From assembly GCA_965250215.1 (NCBI GenBank), contig CBDFNN010000004.1, forward strand, positions 2,108,001-2,172,000: a stretch of DNA of 64,000 bases, given 5' to 3'. This document shows, piece by piece, positions 27,809-35,579 of the stretch (within the stretch, counting starts at the first letter, position 1; every line of letters starts with the position of its first letter). Both the position numbers and the translations under genes were made by a program. Below the pieces are notes generated by a model, which saw only the letters and a list, made by a program, of their open reading frames with translations, was not told the DNA's origin and did not search any database. The DNA comes from CBDFNN01 sp965250215. GTDB lineage: Bacteria; Bacteroidota; Rhodothermia; Rhodothermales; DATKEJ01.

Positions 27809-28034
27809 AATAGTCTTCCTTGCGAGATACTAAAGGACGAAGAATGTACTTGGAGAAATAGACCAAGAAGACGAACGAGGCGAAACCAAAGGCGCCGTAG
27901 AAAAGTGGCCAAGTCTCTACATCGAAATGCGGATGATCATTCGACCACACAAAATCGATCAGGGCAAGGATCACCGAGAGGGCAATCAAGCCCCAGACAA
28001 AGCGTCTGGCATTGGGATTGTTTTGTCCACTCAT
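27798..28034 (-). CDS. Small two-helix membrane protein in the Mrp operon
   Basis: 78 residues from the ATG at 28034 (MSGQNNPNARRFVWGLIALS); a GTG four codons upstream is also open but would overlap the preceding small gene. It has two hydrophobic helices (FVWGLIALSVILALIDFVW and LFYGAFGFASFVFLVYFSKY) joined by a short polar loop with His and Asp, and a basic/acidic tail (LRPLVSRKEDYYDS). The family is not known to me. Its place between two antiporter-like subunits, with tight spacing on both sides, suggests that it is an accessory subunit of the complex. Confidence 0.72.
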   Translation of the reverse strand: MSGQNNPNARRFVWGLIALSVILALIDFVWSNDHPHFDVETWPLFYGAFGFASFVFLVYFSKYILRPLVSRKEDYYDS

Positions 28035-28035
28035 A

Positions 28036-28179
28036 CTAGTGTCCACCTCCGCCGGTTGACATGAAAATGATAAAAACCAGATACACGATTAGTGCCGCCG
28101 CAACAACATAGAATGCTCGAGCAAAGCCTGGCCATGCATCGTGGTGAAGTTCGTCTGGTCCGTGTTGGATATCTGTCAT
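28036..28179 (-). CDS. 47-residue single-helix membrane protein in the Mrp operon
   Basis: A very small gene: ATG at 28179, TAG at 28038-28036. The ATG overlaps the TGA stop of the preceding antiporter gene (ATGA), and the stop is one base before the start of the next gene. The product begins with a His-rich amphipathic part (MTDIQHGPDELHHDAWPG), followed by one membrane helix (AFYVVAAALIVYLVFIIFMS) and a Gly-rich end (TGGGGH). The perfect fit into the operon and clear helix make it a likely real gene. I know of no named family; a single-helix accessory subunit is a reasonable guess. Confidence 0.7.
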   Translation of the reverse strand: MTDIQHGPDELHHDAWPGFARAFYVVAAALIVYLVFIIFMSTGGGGH

Positions 28180-29678
28180 GGAGCGTTACCGAATATTAGA
28201 GCAACCGACATCTCTGCCAGATCGAAAAACGGTTCTGGATAAAAGAAGAAAAATATTGAAGCACAAGCCGTGATCGCCAAAGGGATCACGCAGGCCATCG
28301 GAGCCTCTTTGAACAAGCCCCCTTCAGCCGCCTTTGCAGGTTTACCGAAAAAGAAGGTGATAATTATGGGGAAGAAGTAGCCCGCCTTTAACACGGACGA
28401 AGCTAGTAGAACAGCGACAAAAATGCCTTGCTCGGCTTGGAAGGCTCCGGTCACAAAAGTCCACTTGCTCATGAGTCCAGCCGTTGGTGGGAGACCAATA
28501 ACACTCATGCACCCGATGACGAAAGCACCTGCTGTGATTGGCATGACCTTGCCGATTCCCGATAGTTCACTGATGTACTTCTTGTTGGTCGCTATGAAGA
28601 AGGCACCGGCACAGAAGAAGAGTGTAATCTTTCCGAAGGCGTGAAAAGCAATGTGAACCATGGCAGCCTGCATGGCCATCGGCGCTACAATAGATATCGC
28701 CAAAATGATATAGGCCAACTGGCCTATTGTTGAGAAAGCTAAGACTCTTTTAAGGTTGTCTTGCTTGTAGGCCATTAAGGAGGAGAGAATGAGAGTCACA
28801 GATGCAATCGTAGCAACCAAAGTGCTGGCGCTCATCGACCCCAAGGATAACGAGCTCATTAAGTCTGGTCCGAATACCTCTGTAATCACTCGGATTATGC
28901 TAAATACTCCGACCTTCACGACAGCCACAGCGTGCAACAAGGCACTCACAGGCGTTGGCGCGACCATGGCATTGGGCAACCACGAGTGGAAAGGCATCAA
29001 GGCTGACTTAGCAAAGCCGAAGACCAACATGATTAGTAGGACTATCAATACGGTGTTCGATGCATCACCTTCTAGGAAACCACCTGGTACAAAGTCCAAG
29101 TTTCCATTCAGATAGTAGATGATCAACATGGCAGGCAAGACCAATCCTAGCGAGGTGCTAAACAAATTGGTCAAGTACATTCGACCGGACTTCCTAGCCT
29201 CTTCATCTTGATGATGGGCCACCAGAGAATAGGTCGACAGCGATAGGGCTTCGTAGAAAAGGTAGAGCGTGAATAGATTTGCAGAGAAGGCCACGCCTAT
29301 CGTTGAGAACAAGGCCAGTCCGAAATAGGCGTAGAATCGAGTTTGATTCTTCTCATGATGACCTCGCATATAGCCAATCGAGAACATCGTGGTCAGAATC
29401 CACAACGAAGAGGCCACCAAGGCGAAGATCATTCCAAGTCCGTCTATTCGAAGTTCGATTGGGACATTGGGCAATAGCTCTGTCACTACATATCTAAGCT
29501 CCGTACCTCCTACGACGGTGCTGTACTGACTTGCCACCATGAAGAAGAGCAAACCGGATACGGCGAAGATGCAAGCCTCCCTAATATTTGGCTGCTTCCT
29601 GAAAAGTAGGATCAAGGGAGGAGCCAGCAAAGGAATTGCTAGGATCAGAAGGGGTGTTATGGATTGAACAACTTCCAT
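28176..29678 (-). CDS. Second MrpD-like antiporter subunit
   Basis: A 500-residue proton-conducting transporter subunit. It has the helix-5 Glu in YLFYEALSLSTYSLVAHH, the helix-7 Lys in KSALMPFHSWLPNAMVAPTP, VSALLHAVAVVKVGVFSIIR, and helix-12-like segments (GLMSKWTFVTGAFQAEQG). It is closer to the MrpD/NuoL pattern (APTPVSALLHA) than the mrpD gene just before it, which it follows after three bases. A second D-type subunit beside MrpD is not part of the classical seven-gene Mrp set; it may take the place of the large N-terminal part of MrpA, which is missing here. Confidence 0.9.
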   Translation of the reverse strand: MEVVQSITPLLILAIPLLAPPLILLFRKQPNIREACIFAVSGLLFFMVASQYSTVVGGTELRYVVTELLPNVPIELRIDGLGMIFALVASSLWILTTMFSIGYMRGHHEKNQTRFYAYFGLALFSTIGVAFSANLFTLYLFYEALSLSTYSLVAHHQDEEARKSGRMYLTNLFSTSLGLVLPAMLIIYYLNGNLDFVPGGFLEGDASNTVLIVLLIMLVFGFAKSALMPFHSWLPNAMVAPTPVSALLHAVAVVKVGVFSIIRVITEVFGPDLMSSLSLGSMSASTLVATIASVTLILSSLMAYKQDNLKRVLAFSTIGQLAYIILAISIVAPMAMQAAMVHIAFHAFGKITLFFCAGAFFIATNKKYISELSGIGKVMPITAGAFVIGCMSVIGLPPTAGLMSKWTFVTGAFQAEQGIFVAVLLASSVLKAGYFFPIIITFFFGKPAKAAEGGLFKEAPMACVIPLAITACASIFFFFYPEPFFDLAEMSVALIFGNAP

Positions 29679-29681
29679 CTA

Positions 29682-31154
29682 CTATATCGGGAGTATGGGG
29701 GTGATCAAACTTTCCACAACGTAGCTCGCTGATAATCCAAGGACTAAAATGCTAGCGGCTACAACGAGCAATGGAATAACCATCACGGCGGGTGCTTCAT
29801 TCCAGACTTCGTCCAAATCGTCCGCCGTCGTTTCTGTTCGAATAAGAGCCGTCTCGATAATTCTAAACACCAACACAGCATTGATCAAACTCGCTGAGAT
29901 GAGAGCGACAACAAACTGATATTGACCGGCCTCGATGGCTCCCGATATTAAGTACCACTTGCTAATGAATCCGCTAGTGGGTGGGATGCCAATAATCGTT
30001 AATAATCCCACGACAAAGCCGGCCATCGTCCAGGGCATCTTGACAAAGAGGTGGCGGAATTGAGTCAGAGTGTAATTGCCAGTCTTATAATAAATCGATC
30101 CCATCGCCATGAATAGACAAAGCGTCACTAAGACATCATTCAGAATGTGAAATGAGGCGCCAGTAAACCCAGTTTGATTGCCGAGCCAAAAGCCGCCAAC
30201 CATGTAGCCAACCTCTGCCACAACGATATAGGTCAACATGCGCTTGATATCGTTTTGTGCTAAGGCATAAAGTCCTCCTGCTACAACTCCAATAGAGGCA
30301 ATCCAGACCATGAGAGTATCGACGTGCATGAGTCCGAATATCCAAGAGGGATCAAAGACCCAGAACATCATCCGCGCCATGACATAGATCGTCACCTTTG
30401 TTGCAAGAGGAGAGATAAGCGTACTAACCGGATCGATCGCGGTCGTATAGGCATTGGGTAGCCATGAGTGCAATGGGAAAAGTCCCATCTTTATGAAGAG
30501 CCCAATCATGATCATAGCAAAGGCCACGAGCAAGGTCGGCGAGTCTTGAGCCAGTGGAATGATCTCTCGAAGCTGGGCCATGTTTAGCGAGCCCGTCTTT
30601 AGAAAGAGGTAGCCAACGCCCAGGAGATAAAGTCCCGCACCAATGGATCCAAGAATGATGTAGTGCAGAGCGGCAAGATTTGCTCGTCCTCCAGCAAGCG
30701 CAATCAATGCATAAGAGCTTAAAGCTACGATCTCGATCATCACATAGAGATTGAAAGCGTCTCCGGTGATCGTCATTCCTGCAAGTCCGGCTACTAACAA
30801 GAGATACAGGACTTGAAAGAAATTTTGCCGTTCTCCTAAGCTATCTTCCAGGAGTGGTATAGAATGAATCAGCGTGATCAAGGCGGTGAAGGCGACAAGT
30901 ACTAATAAGCCGGCGTTCATTCTGTCAACAACAAACTCGATCCCATAGGGCGCCGTCCATCCACCCATTACATAGTGAATCGGATCTGGGGTCTTTAATA
31001 CCTCTAACAACATCAAGACCGTAACTACGAGCAATCCAATCAATCCCAGCATTGAGACCGGAATAGCAAACTTGGGCTTTACCAAGCTAGCCGCACTCAC
31101 GAGAAATGCTGTGAGCAGGGGAATAATGATTATTAGAACAGGGAGTTGGTCCAT
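29682..31154 (-). CDS. mrpD: Na+/H+ antiporter subunit MrpD
   Basis: A 490-residue antiporter-like membrane protein. It follows mrpC directly (TAG then ATG). Conserved features: helix-5 Glu in YVMIEIVALSSYALIALAGG, helix-7 Lys in KMGLFPLHSWLPNAYTTAID, PVSTLISPLATKVTIYVMAR, and the end of the proton path LTIIGIPPTSGFISKWYLIS. These match MrpD/MnhD/MbhH. Its job is cation and proton translocation across the inner membrane as part of the Mrp complex. Confidence 0.93.
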   Translation of the reverse strand: MDQLPVLIIIIPLLTAFLVSAASLVKPKFAIPVSMLGLIGLLVVTVLMLLEVLKTPDPIHYVMGGWTAPYGIEFVVDRMNAGLLVLVAFTALITLIHSIPLLEDSLGERQNFFQVLYLLLVAGLAGMTITGDAFNLYVMIEIVALSSYALIALAGGRANLAALHYIILGSIGAGLYLLGVGYLFLKTGSLNMAQLREIIPLAQDSPTLLVAFAMIMIGLFIKMGLFPLHSWLPNAYTTAIDPVSTLISPLATKVTIYVMARMMFWVFDPSWIFGLMHVDTLMVWIASIGVVAGGLYALAQNDIKRMLTYIVVAEVGYMVGGFWLGNQTGFTGASFHILNDVLVTLCLFMAMGSIYYKTGNYTLTQFRHLFVKMPWTMAGFVVGLLTIIGIPPTSGFISKWYLISGAIEAGQYQFVVALISASLINAVLVFRIIETALIRTETTADDLDEVWNEAPAVMVIPLLVVAASILVLGLSASYVVESLITPILPI

Positions 31155-31604
31155 CTAGCTGATCTTCTCGAGTATTTCGTCCTCCTCCAATGATCCGTAA
31201 TCATTGTAAAGATGCTGAATCATGACCAGAGCAAGACCCAATGTTGCTACGCCAACCACAATCGCAGTCAGCATGAGTACGTGGGGCAATGGATTTGTGT
31301 AGAGAGCGGCATCTACAACTTGATGTGCTGCTTCTGCAGCACCATGGCTGGCATCGACAACGGCTTCTGCGCCATGAGATAAATCAGCAGCAGCTTCGCC
31401 TTGTCTGCTTTCATGAATAATAATGGGGATCGTCGTCCCGCTTTTAACGCTGGATGCAATGTAGAAGAAGATTATTCCCGTTTGGAAGATGGCCATCCCG
31501 ATGATCTTCTTGAACAAGTTCTTCTTGGCAATCATGGCCCAAAGCCCAATCATAATAAGAAGGATGATAGAGACGTAATTCCAATGTCCTAATGCTTCTG
31601 CCAT
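31155..31604 (-). CDS. mrpC: Na+/H+ antiporter subunit MrpC with enlarged loop
   Basis: A 149-residue NuoK-like subunit with three membrane helices: VSIILLIMIGLWAMIAKKNL, FKKIIGMAIFQTGIIFFYIA, and LPHVLMLTAIVVGVATLGLA. The first two helices and the last match MrpC/MnhC (NPLPHVLMLTAIVVGVA is typical). Between helices 2 and 3, residues 64-100, there is an Ala/His-rich insertion (AADLSHGAEAVVDASHGAAE) that makes it some 35 residues longer than usual MrpC proteins. It starts immediately after the mrpB stop. Confidence 0.92.
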   Translation of the reverse strand: MAEALGHWNYVSIILLIMIGLWAMIAKKNLFKKIIGMAIFQTGIIFFYIASSVKSGTTIPIIIHESRQGEAAADLSHGAEAVVDASHGAAEAAHQVVDAALYTNPLPHVLMLTAIVVGVATLGLALVMIQHLYNDYGSLEEDEILEKIS

Positions 31605-32402
31605 CTACAGTCCCTCATCAAGTTTGCCATTGGAAGAAAGGTCGGCATAAATCGACGCCATGACGGCCATACAGGTCAGCGCAACTCCTACTTCTATCAC
31701 AAAAATGAAAAAGGATCGTGCGGCGGGAGCAGCCATCCCAAATAGAGGCCCAAGTGCTCCATAGTCGAGAAAATTCTGGCCCAAGAGTACTGCGGCAAAT
31801 CCGACTAAGGCATAAATAGCAACACCAATTGTGGATTGTATCACATGAGCTCGGGCTGATAGTCTCTCAAGAAGGAAGCGAAGATTGAAGGAGATAGCTA
31901 ACATGATGAAGGCCGCACCTAGGATCACTCCTCCTTGGAATCCTCCGCCAGGACTGTGATGTCCATGGACGATGACGTATAGCGCAAAGAGCATGGCGAC
32001 TGGAAAGAGCAGACGGCTAGTTGTTCTTACGATCAAGTCTCTCTGAACGGGCTGAACCAAAGGCTTGGGTCGTTCTCTAACAGAACGAAATCGATTGATG
32101 AAGGGAAGTCTTGATCTGCTACCTGAACTAGAAGGCAGGGGAGCCCGAAGCAAGAGAATTACTGCGATCCCGACACAAAAGACGACGATCGTCTCCAGCA
32201 TGGTATCAAATCCTCGGTAGTCAGCAAGAACAGCCGAGACTATATTCGGTACGGTGGTCTCATCCAGAGTATGCTCCGCATAGTAGTTGGCCATCGTGCT
32301 GTGTGCTGCCGCGTTTGGATCTCCCCAAGTTGGGAAATCAGCGGTGGCAAGCAGCAAAAATGCGCCCGTTAGACAAACCGCTATGAAACTAAAGATTTTC
32401 AA
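31605..32402 (-). CDS. mrpB: Na+/H+ antiporter subunit MrpB (with N-terminal MbhE-like part)
   Basis: About 265 residues. The best start is a TTG at 32402 that overlaps the TGA of the DUF4040 gene (TTGA) and yields KIFSFIAVCLTGAFLLLATA as first helix. Reading further upstream only follows the DUF4040 gene in another frame and gives an unlikely Cys-rich sequence. The first 100 residues resemble the MbhE-like segment (VFCVGIAVILLLRAP). The rest is the MnhB domain with GHHSPGGGFQGGVILGAAFI and the end helices IVEVGVALTCMAVMA-like. This fused form corresponds to the MbhE+MbhF pair of membrane-bound hydrogenases. Confidence 0.9.
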   Translation of the reverse strand: MKIFSFIAVCLTGAFLLLATADFPTWGDPNAAAHSTMANYYAEHTLDETTVPNIVSAVLADYRGFDTMLETIVVFCVGIAVILLLRAPLPSSSGSRSRLPFINRFRSVRERPKPLVQPVQRDLIVRTTSRLLFPVAMLFALYVIVHGHHSPGGGFQGGVILGAAFIMLAISFNLRFLLERLSARAHVIQSTIGVAIYALVGFAAVLLGQNFLDYGALGPLFGMAAPAARSFFIFVIEVGVALTCMAVMASIYADLSSNGKLDEGL

Positions 32403-32644
32403 TCGTTTGTTTTTCTTGTCGTCCTTAGAATAGTCGCAATCATCAAGACGGTCGAAATACCCGCACCCACGGCAGCTTCCGTAAATGAAACATCGACGGC
32501 CCCAAGTGCTGCATATAAAAGGCACATTAGAAAGCTATAAGCGCCTAAAATGATGACTGCAGATAGTAAATCCTTTATCTGAATAGCAGCTATGGCGCTA
32601 ATAAGGACTAAAACAGTTAGAGGAAGAAGAATTATTTCACTCAT
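32399..32644 (-). CDS. DUF4040 subunit (MrpA C-terminal domain/MbhD-like)
   Basis: 81 residues from the ATG at 32644 (MSEIILLPLTVLVLISAIAA); an in-frame ATG ten codons upstream would overlap mrpG more. It has three membrane helices and the DUF4040 pattern IQIKDLLSAVIILGAYSFLM followed by DVSFTEAAVGAGISTVLMIA. In classical Mrp systems this domain is the C-terminal part of MrpA; here it is a free-standing gene, as MbhD is in membrane-bound hydrogenases. It overlaps mrpG by 8 bases and mrpB by 4. Confidence 0.88.
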   Translation of the reverse strand: MSEIILLPLTVLVLISAIAAIQIKDLLSAVIILGAYSFLMCLLYAALGAVDVSFTEAAVGAGISTVLMIATILRTTRKTND

Positions 32645-32981
32645 CGTATCTGTGGTCAATGTCCATGTCTTCACGTGTCCAGGCCTTCAATCCTATTTCA
32701 TATCCTGCGTCGATCAAAGCATGGGAAGCCGTTGGGCTCGCCAGACTTATGAATAGTGATATAAACAATAACTTTAAGGCCACAAGTACGGTCGCGAGGG
32801 TCGGATCGTGCAGTATGTATACAGCAAAGCCCAGCAATATGAGGAAGCTTGAAAGGGTATCTCCTTTAGAAGCGGCATGGCTTCGAGTGTAGAAGTCGGG
32901 CAGTCGAATAATGCCTATCGCAACTCCTAGAAATACGATTACACCGAGTGAGATTAGTATGATGGAGAGAATATTAATCAT
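32637..32981 (-). CDS. mrpG: Na+/H+ antiporter subunit MrpG
   Basis: A 114-residue protein with three membrane helices. It shows the MrpG/MnhG signature IGIIRLPDFYTRSHAASKGD near residues 23-43, then TLSSFLILLGFAVYILHD and a third helix TVLVALKLLFISLFISLASP. It starts with an ATGA overlap with the mrpF stop. It is a small subunit needed for assembly or function of the Mrp complex. Confidence 0.92.
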   Translation of the reverse strand: MINILSIILISLGVIVFLGVAIGIIRLPDFYTRSHAASKGDTLSSFLILLGFAVYILHDPTLATVLVALKLLFISLFISLASPTASHALIDAGYEIGLKAWTREDMDIDHRYDE

Positions 32982-33292
32982 ACGCTCGCCTCAGCTTGTT
33001 CTTGGGCAATCAGGGCTTCTTCATCCAGTTGTATTTTCCTGCGTTGAAGAAATCGAGCAGCGGCTAAGGAGCCAATAAAATTCAGAAGGGCATATGTGAG
33101 CGCTAGATCGACGAACATATCCAGTCGATCAAATAATGCCCCAATTATGAGCAATAGAACAGTCGTTTTGGCGCCAATTATGTTCACGCCGATCATTCTG
33201 TCGATAATAGTAGGGCCTATCACCACACGGTAAAGCACCGGTAGCATAAGGAGCAGCAAGGCTATTCCGACTATTTCGAAGTAGGCATGCAT
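32978..33292 (-). CDS. mrpF: Na+/H+ antiporter subunit MrpF
   Basis: A 104-residue protein with three membrane helices and the MrpF/MnhF pattern: LPVLYRVVIGPTIIDRMIGV, NIIGAKTTVLLLIIGALFDR, FVDLALTYALLNFIGSLAAA RF. Its ATG follows the mrpE stop TAG directly. The acidic C-terminal tail (LDEEALIAQEQAEASV) is hydrophilic. It is part of the E-F-G block at the head of the operon. Confidence 0.92.
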   Translation of the reverse strand: MHAYFEIVGIALLLLMLPVLYRVVIGPTIIDRMIGVNIIGAKTTVLLLIIGALFDRLDMFVDLALTYALLNFIGSLAAARFLQRRKIQLDEEALIAQEQAEASV

Positions 33293-33778
33293 CTATTGAC
33301 CCGGCTCAAAAACTGCGGCGATCCGCTTTTCCATATCGCCCGGAAGACTATCTGCCATTTCTCCAGTCAGTGCATGACAGACAAACTCGTCTCCCTCAAT
33401 CCGGATGGTAACCGTTCCTGGTGTCAAGGTTATCGAGTTGGCAAAGACCCACTTGGAAAAGTCGTCTTTTAGTGACGTTTTGAATCGAAAAATCTTTGGG
33501 GTGATTTGCTCATTGACTTTTGGATGAAAGACGAGCTTTAGCACACTGATGTTTGCCATTAGTATTTGGCCAATAAGCCAGAAAATATAGCCCACAAATC
33601 GGAAGCCCTGGCTAAGCCGTCCACCAAGACTGAGTCTATCGTCCTGAAATAAAAGGTCATGGGAAACGAATGCGACCAAGAGAGAGGAGAAGGCACCAAG
33701 AACCAAATGGAAGGCGTCGAATCTTCCGGAGAAGATTATCCATAGGAGGTAAAGAAGGATGGCTGTTATGAAAAACAA
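33293..33778 (-). CDS. mrpE: Na+/H+ antiporter subunit MrpE
   Basis: A 161-residue protein, first gene of the Mrp operon. It has two N-terminal helices (ITAILLYLLWIIFSGRFDAF, HLVLGAFSSLLVAFVSHDLL), a third (GFRFVGYIFWLIGQILMANI), and a cytoplasmic domain with the MrpE features FANSITLTPGTVTIRIEGDE and FVCHALTGEMADSLPGDME. The start codon is TTG. The promoter of the operon should lie in the 107 bases between it and the end of the VCBS-repeat gene upstream. Confidence 0.92.
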   Translation of the reverse strand: MFFITAILLYLLWIIFSGRFDAFHLVLGAFSSLLVAFVSHDLLFQDDRLSLGGRLSQGFRFVGYIFWLIGQILMANISVLKLVFHPKVNEQITPKIFRFKTSLKDDFSKWVFANSITLTPGTVTIRIEGDEFVCHALTGEMADSLPGDMEKRIAAVFEPGQ

Positions 33779-33884
33779 GAGCGCTTAAAATAGGGTTCTT
33801 CTATGACTGCGATGAAGGTAACAGGCCGACCGCACCCATGCAAGAAAATGATTCTATTTGAAGTCACTTATGCCAATAATTGAA

Positions 33885-35579
33885 TTAGTGAATCAGATGA
33901 AGCTGTTTTGTCCCGTTAAAAGTTGAGCCTCGAATGACACAGAAATAGATACCTGGGGACAATGAACTCCCGTCAATCTCTAATACGTTTCTACTGTTGG
34001 CAGAGATTGATCCTTCAAAGAGTCTGTTAACGCTTCTTCCGATGGTGTCCATCAAGTCAATTTGCACCCATTGATCGACTGAAACGGTGAATTGTAAGGT
34101 GGCAGATGAATAGAAAGGGTTAGGATAGACTTCTGAGAGCCAAAACTCATCCTCGATCTCAAAAAGCACCTCAATCTCTGGGCTGTACTCGAAGGTTCCG
34201 TCGAAGTCAATCTGCATGAGTCGGAAAAAATGCATTCCAGGTGATGTGGGGGAGAACTCATAGTCATAGTCTTGCATTTCGTCTGTTGTGCCTCTTCCCT
34301 CCACAAAACTAATCGTCGACCACAGTCCGTCCCGGACGAAAGATTCTAGCATTGAATGTTGCACCTCAAATCCGGCGTTATTGTGCTCACTCAGGGTAGT
34401 CCATTTTAATTGTATTCTCTTGGTACCCGTTTTGTCCCTGTCTATTTCTGCCTCAAAGGAAGCCAGTTCTACAGGCAAAACAAGAGCCCCTCGGGGTGCC
34501 ATGGCGACTTCTGCGCTGTTAAATGTAGTTGTGCTCACATCGCCGCAAGTCAAGACCCCGACCCCATTGTTCAGGCAATTCCTGTTTCTCTCCACACTGT
34601 TGGCCACTATGACCTCTGGACCATCGGTGTTGTCCACGTCACCAACACCAATGCTTTCCGTTCTGCCGGCAATGGCCGAGAGATCAGAACACGTGAATCC
34701 TGGTGTAGGGCGCGTCCCGTTGTTCAGACAGACGCGATTTCTCTCTCCGAAGTTGCCAAAAGCTAGATCTGGGCCATTCAAACTGTCAAAATCGCCGAGG
34801 TCTGAGCCCAGAGTTCGTCCCGTGTCAAGGCTAACATCTGAGCAAGTAAATACACCAGAGCCATTATTTAGACAAAAGGTATTTTTTTGAAATGAGTTAC
34901 CGAAAACAAGATCTAAAGGGCCATCTTCATTGATATCCCCGATTGCTACCTCAACGCTGTTATTTATCGCGCTACTCACGTTTGAGCAGGTGAAGACTCC
35001 CAATCCATTGTTTAAACAAACTCTGTTTGGCTGAGCGATGTTCGAAAAGACTAAATCTAATCCATTGGTACCATCAAGATTTGCGGCGGCGACACTGCGG
35101 GTATCATTGCCGTCCGTGGAGACATTCGAGCAGGTAAAGCTCCCACTTCCGTTATTAAGGCAGACTTTATTTTCCGTTGAAGTAAAGTTTGCAATCGCAA
35201 AATCTATCCCGTTGACTCCGTCAAAGTCCCCAACAGCCACGTCTAGTGAATTATTTGATTGGGTATTGACATCGGAACACGTAAATGTCCCTACGCCGCT
35301 GTTTAGACAGATTCGGTTTCTCTGGTTCCGATTCGCAAAAGCGATATCAGCTCCCGGATTTCCATCTAATTCAGCTATGTCCACACCAATAGTGTCGAAG
35401 GCATCTGTACTTACATCAGCACAGGTGTAGGTGGGCGGACTCATCCCATCATTTAGGCAAATCCTATTTCTCTGATTACTGTAGTTGGCAAAAACAAGGT
35501 CTAAGGGCTGCGCAAATAGCGAAAGATTGGTTATTCCTAGGCTCGCGGCGAAGAGAATTGCAATGGATCGATTTTTCAT
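33885..35579 (-). CDS. Secreted VCBS/FG-GAP-like repeat protein with T9SS tail
   Basis: A 564-residue protein with a signal peptide (IAILFAASLGITNLSLFAQ), seven tandem repeats of about 47 residues across residues 25-350, a fibronectin-like domain (VELASFEAEIDRDKTGT and the downstream QLKWTTLSEHNNAGFEVQHS-type segment common in this phylum), and a T9SS type A tail (VYPNPFYSSATLQFTVSVD to PGIYFCVIRGSTFNG). Each repeat has the form NRxCLNNGxGxFTCSDVS, then DxDG-like acidic residues as in calcium-binding VCBS/FG-GAP blades. Each repeat carries two Cys about ten residues apart. A seven-bladed propeller on the cell surface is plausible; no enzyme domain is seen. It lies upstream of the Mrp operon in the same direction but is probably unrelated. 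Confidence 0.86.
   Translation of the reverse strand: MKNRSIAILFAASLGITNLSLFAQPLDLVFANYSNQRNRICLNDGMSPPTYTCADVSTDAFDTIGVDIAELDGNPGADIAFANRNQRNRICLNSGVGTFTCSDVNTQSNNSLDVAVGDFDGVNGIDFAIANFTSTENKVCLNNGSGSFTCSNVSTDGNDTRSVAAANLDGTNGLDLVFSNIAQPNRVCLNNGLGVFTCSNVSSAINNSVEVAIGDINEDGPLDLVFGNSFQKNTFCLNNGSGVFTCSDVSLDTGRTLGSDLGDFDSLNGPDLAFGNFGERNRVCLNNGTRPTPGFTCSDLSAIAGRTESIGVGDVDNTDGPEVIVANSVERNRNCLNNGVGVLTCGDVSTTTFNSAEVAMAPRGALVLPVELASFEAEIDRDKTGTKRIQLKWTTLSEHNNAGFEVQHSMLESFVRDGLWSTISFVEGRGTTDEMQDYDYEFSPTSPGMHFFRLMQIDFDGTFEYSPEIEVLFEIEDEFWLSEVYPNPFYSSATLQFTVSVDQWVQIDLMDTIGRSVNRLFEGSISANSRNVLEIDGSSLSPGIYFCVIRGSTFNGTKQLHLIH

Noticed and set aside
32403..32525. Upstream extension of MrpB
   Set aside because: It reads the DUF4040 gene in another frame and gives a Cys-rich, non-membrane sequence; the TTG at 32402 is a better start.
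34288..34890. 200-codon open frame on the plus strand opposite the VCBS gene
   Set aside because: Its apparent repeats are only the complement of the VCBS repeats; no start or context supports it.
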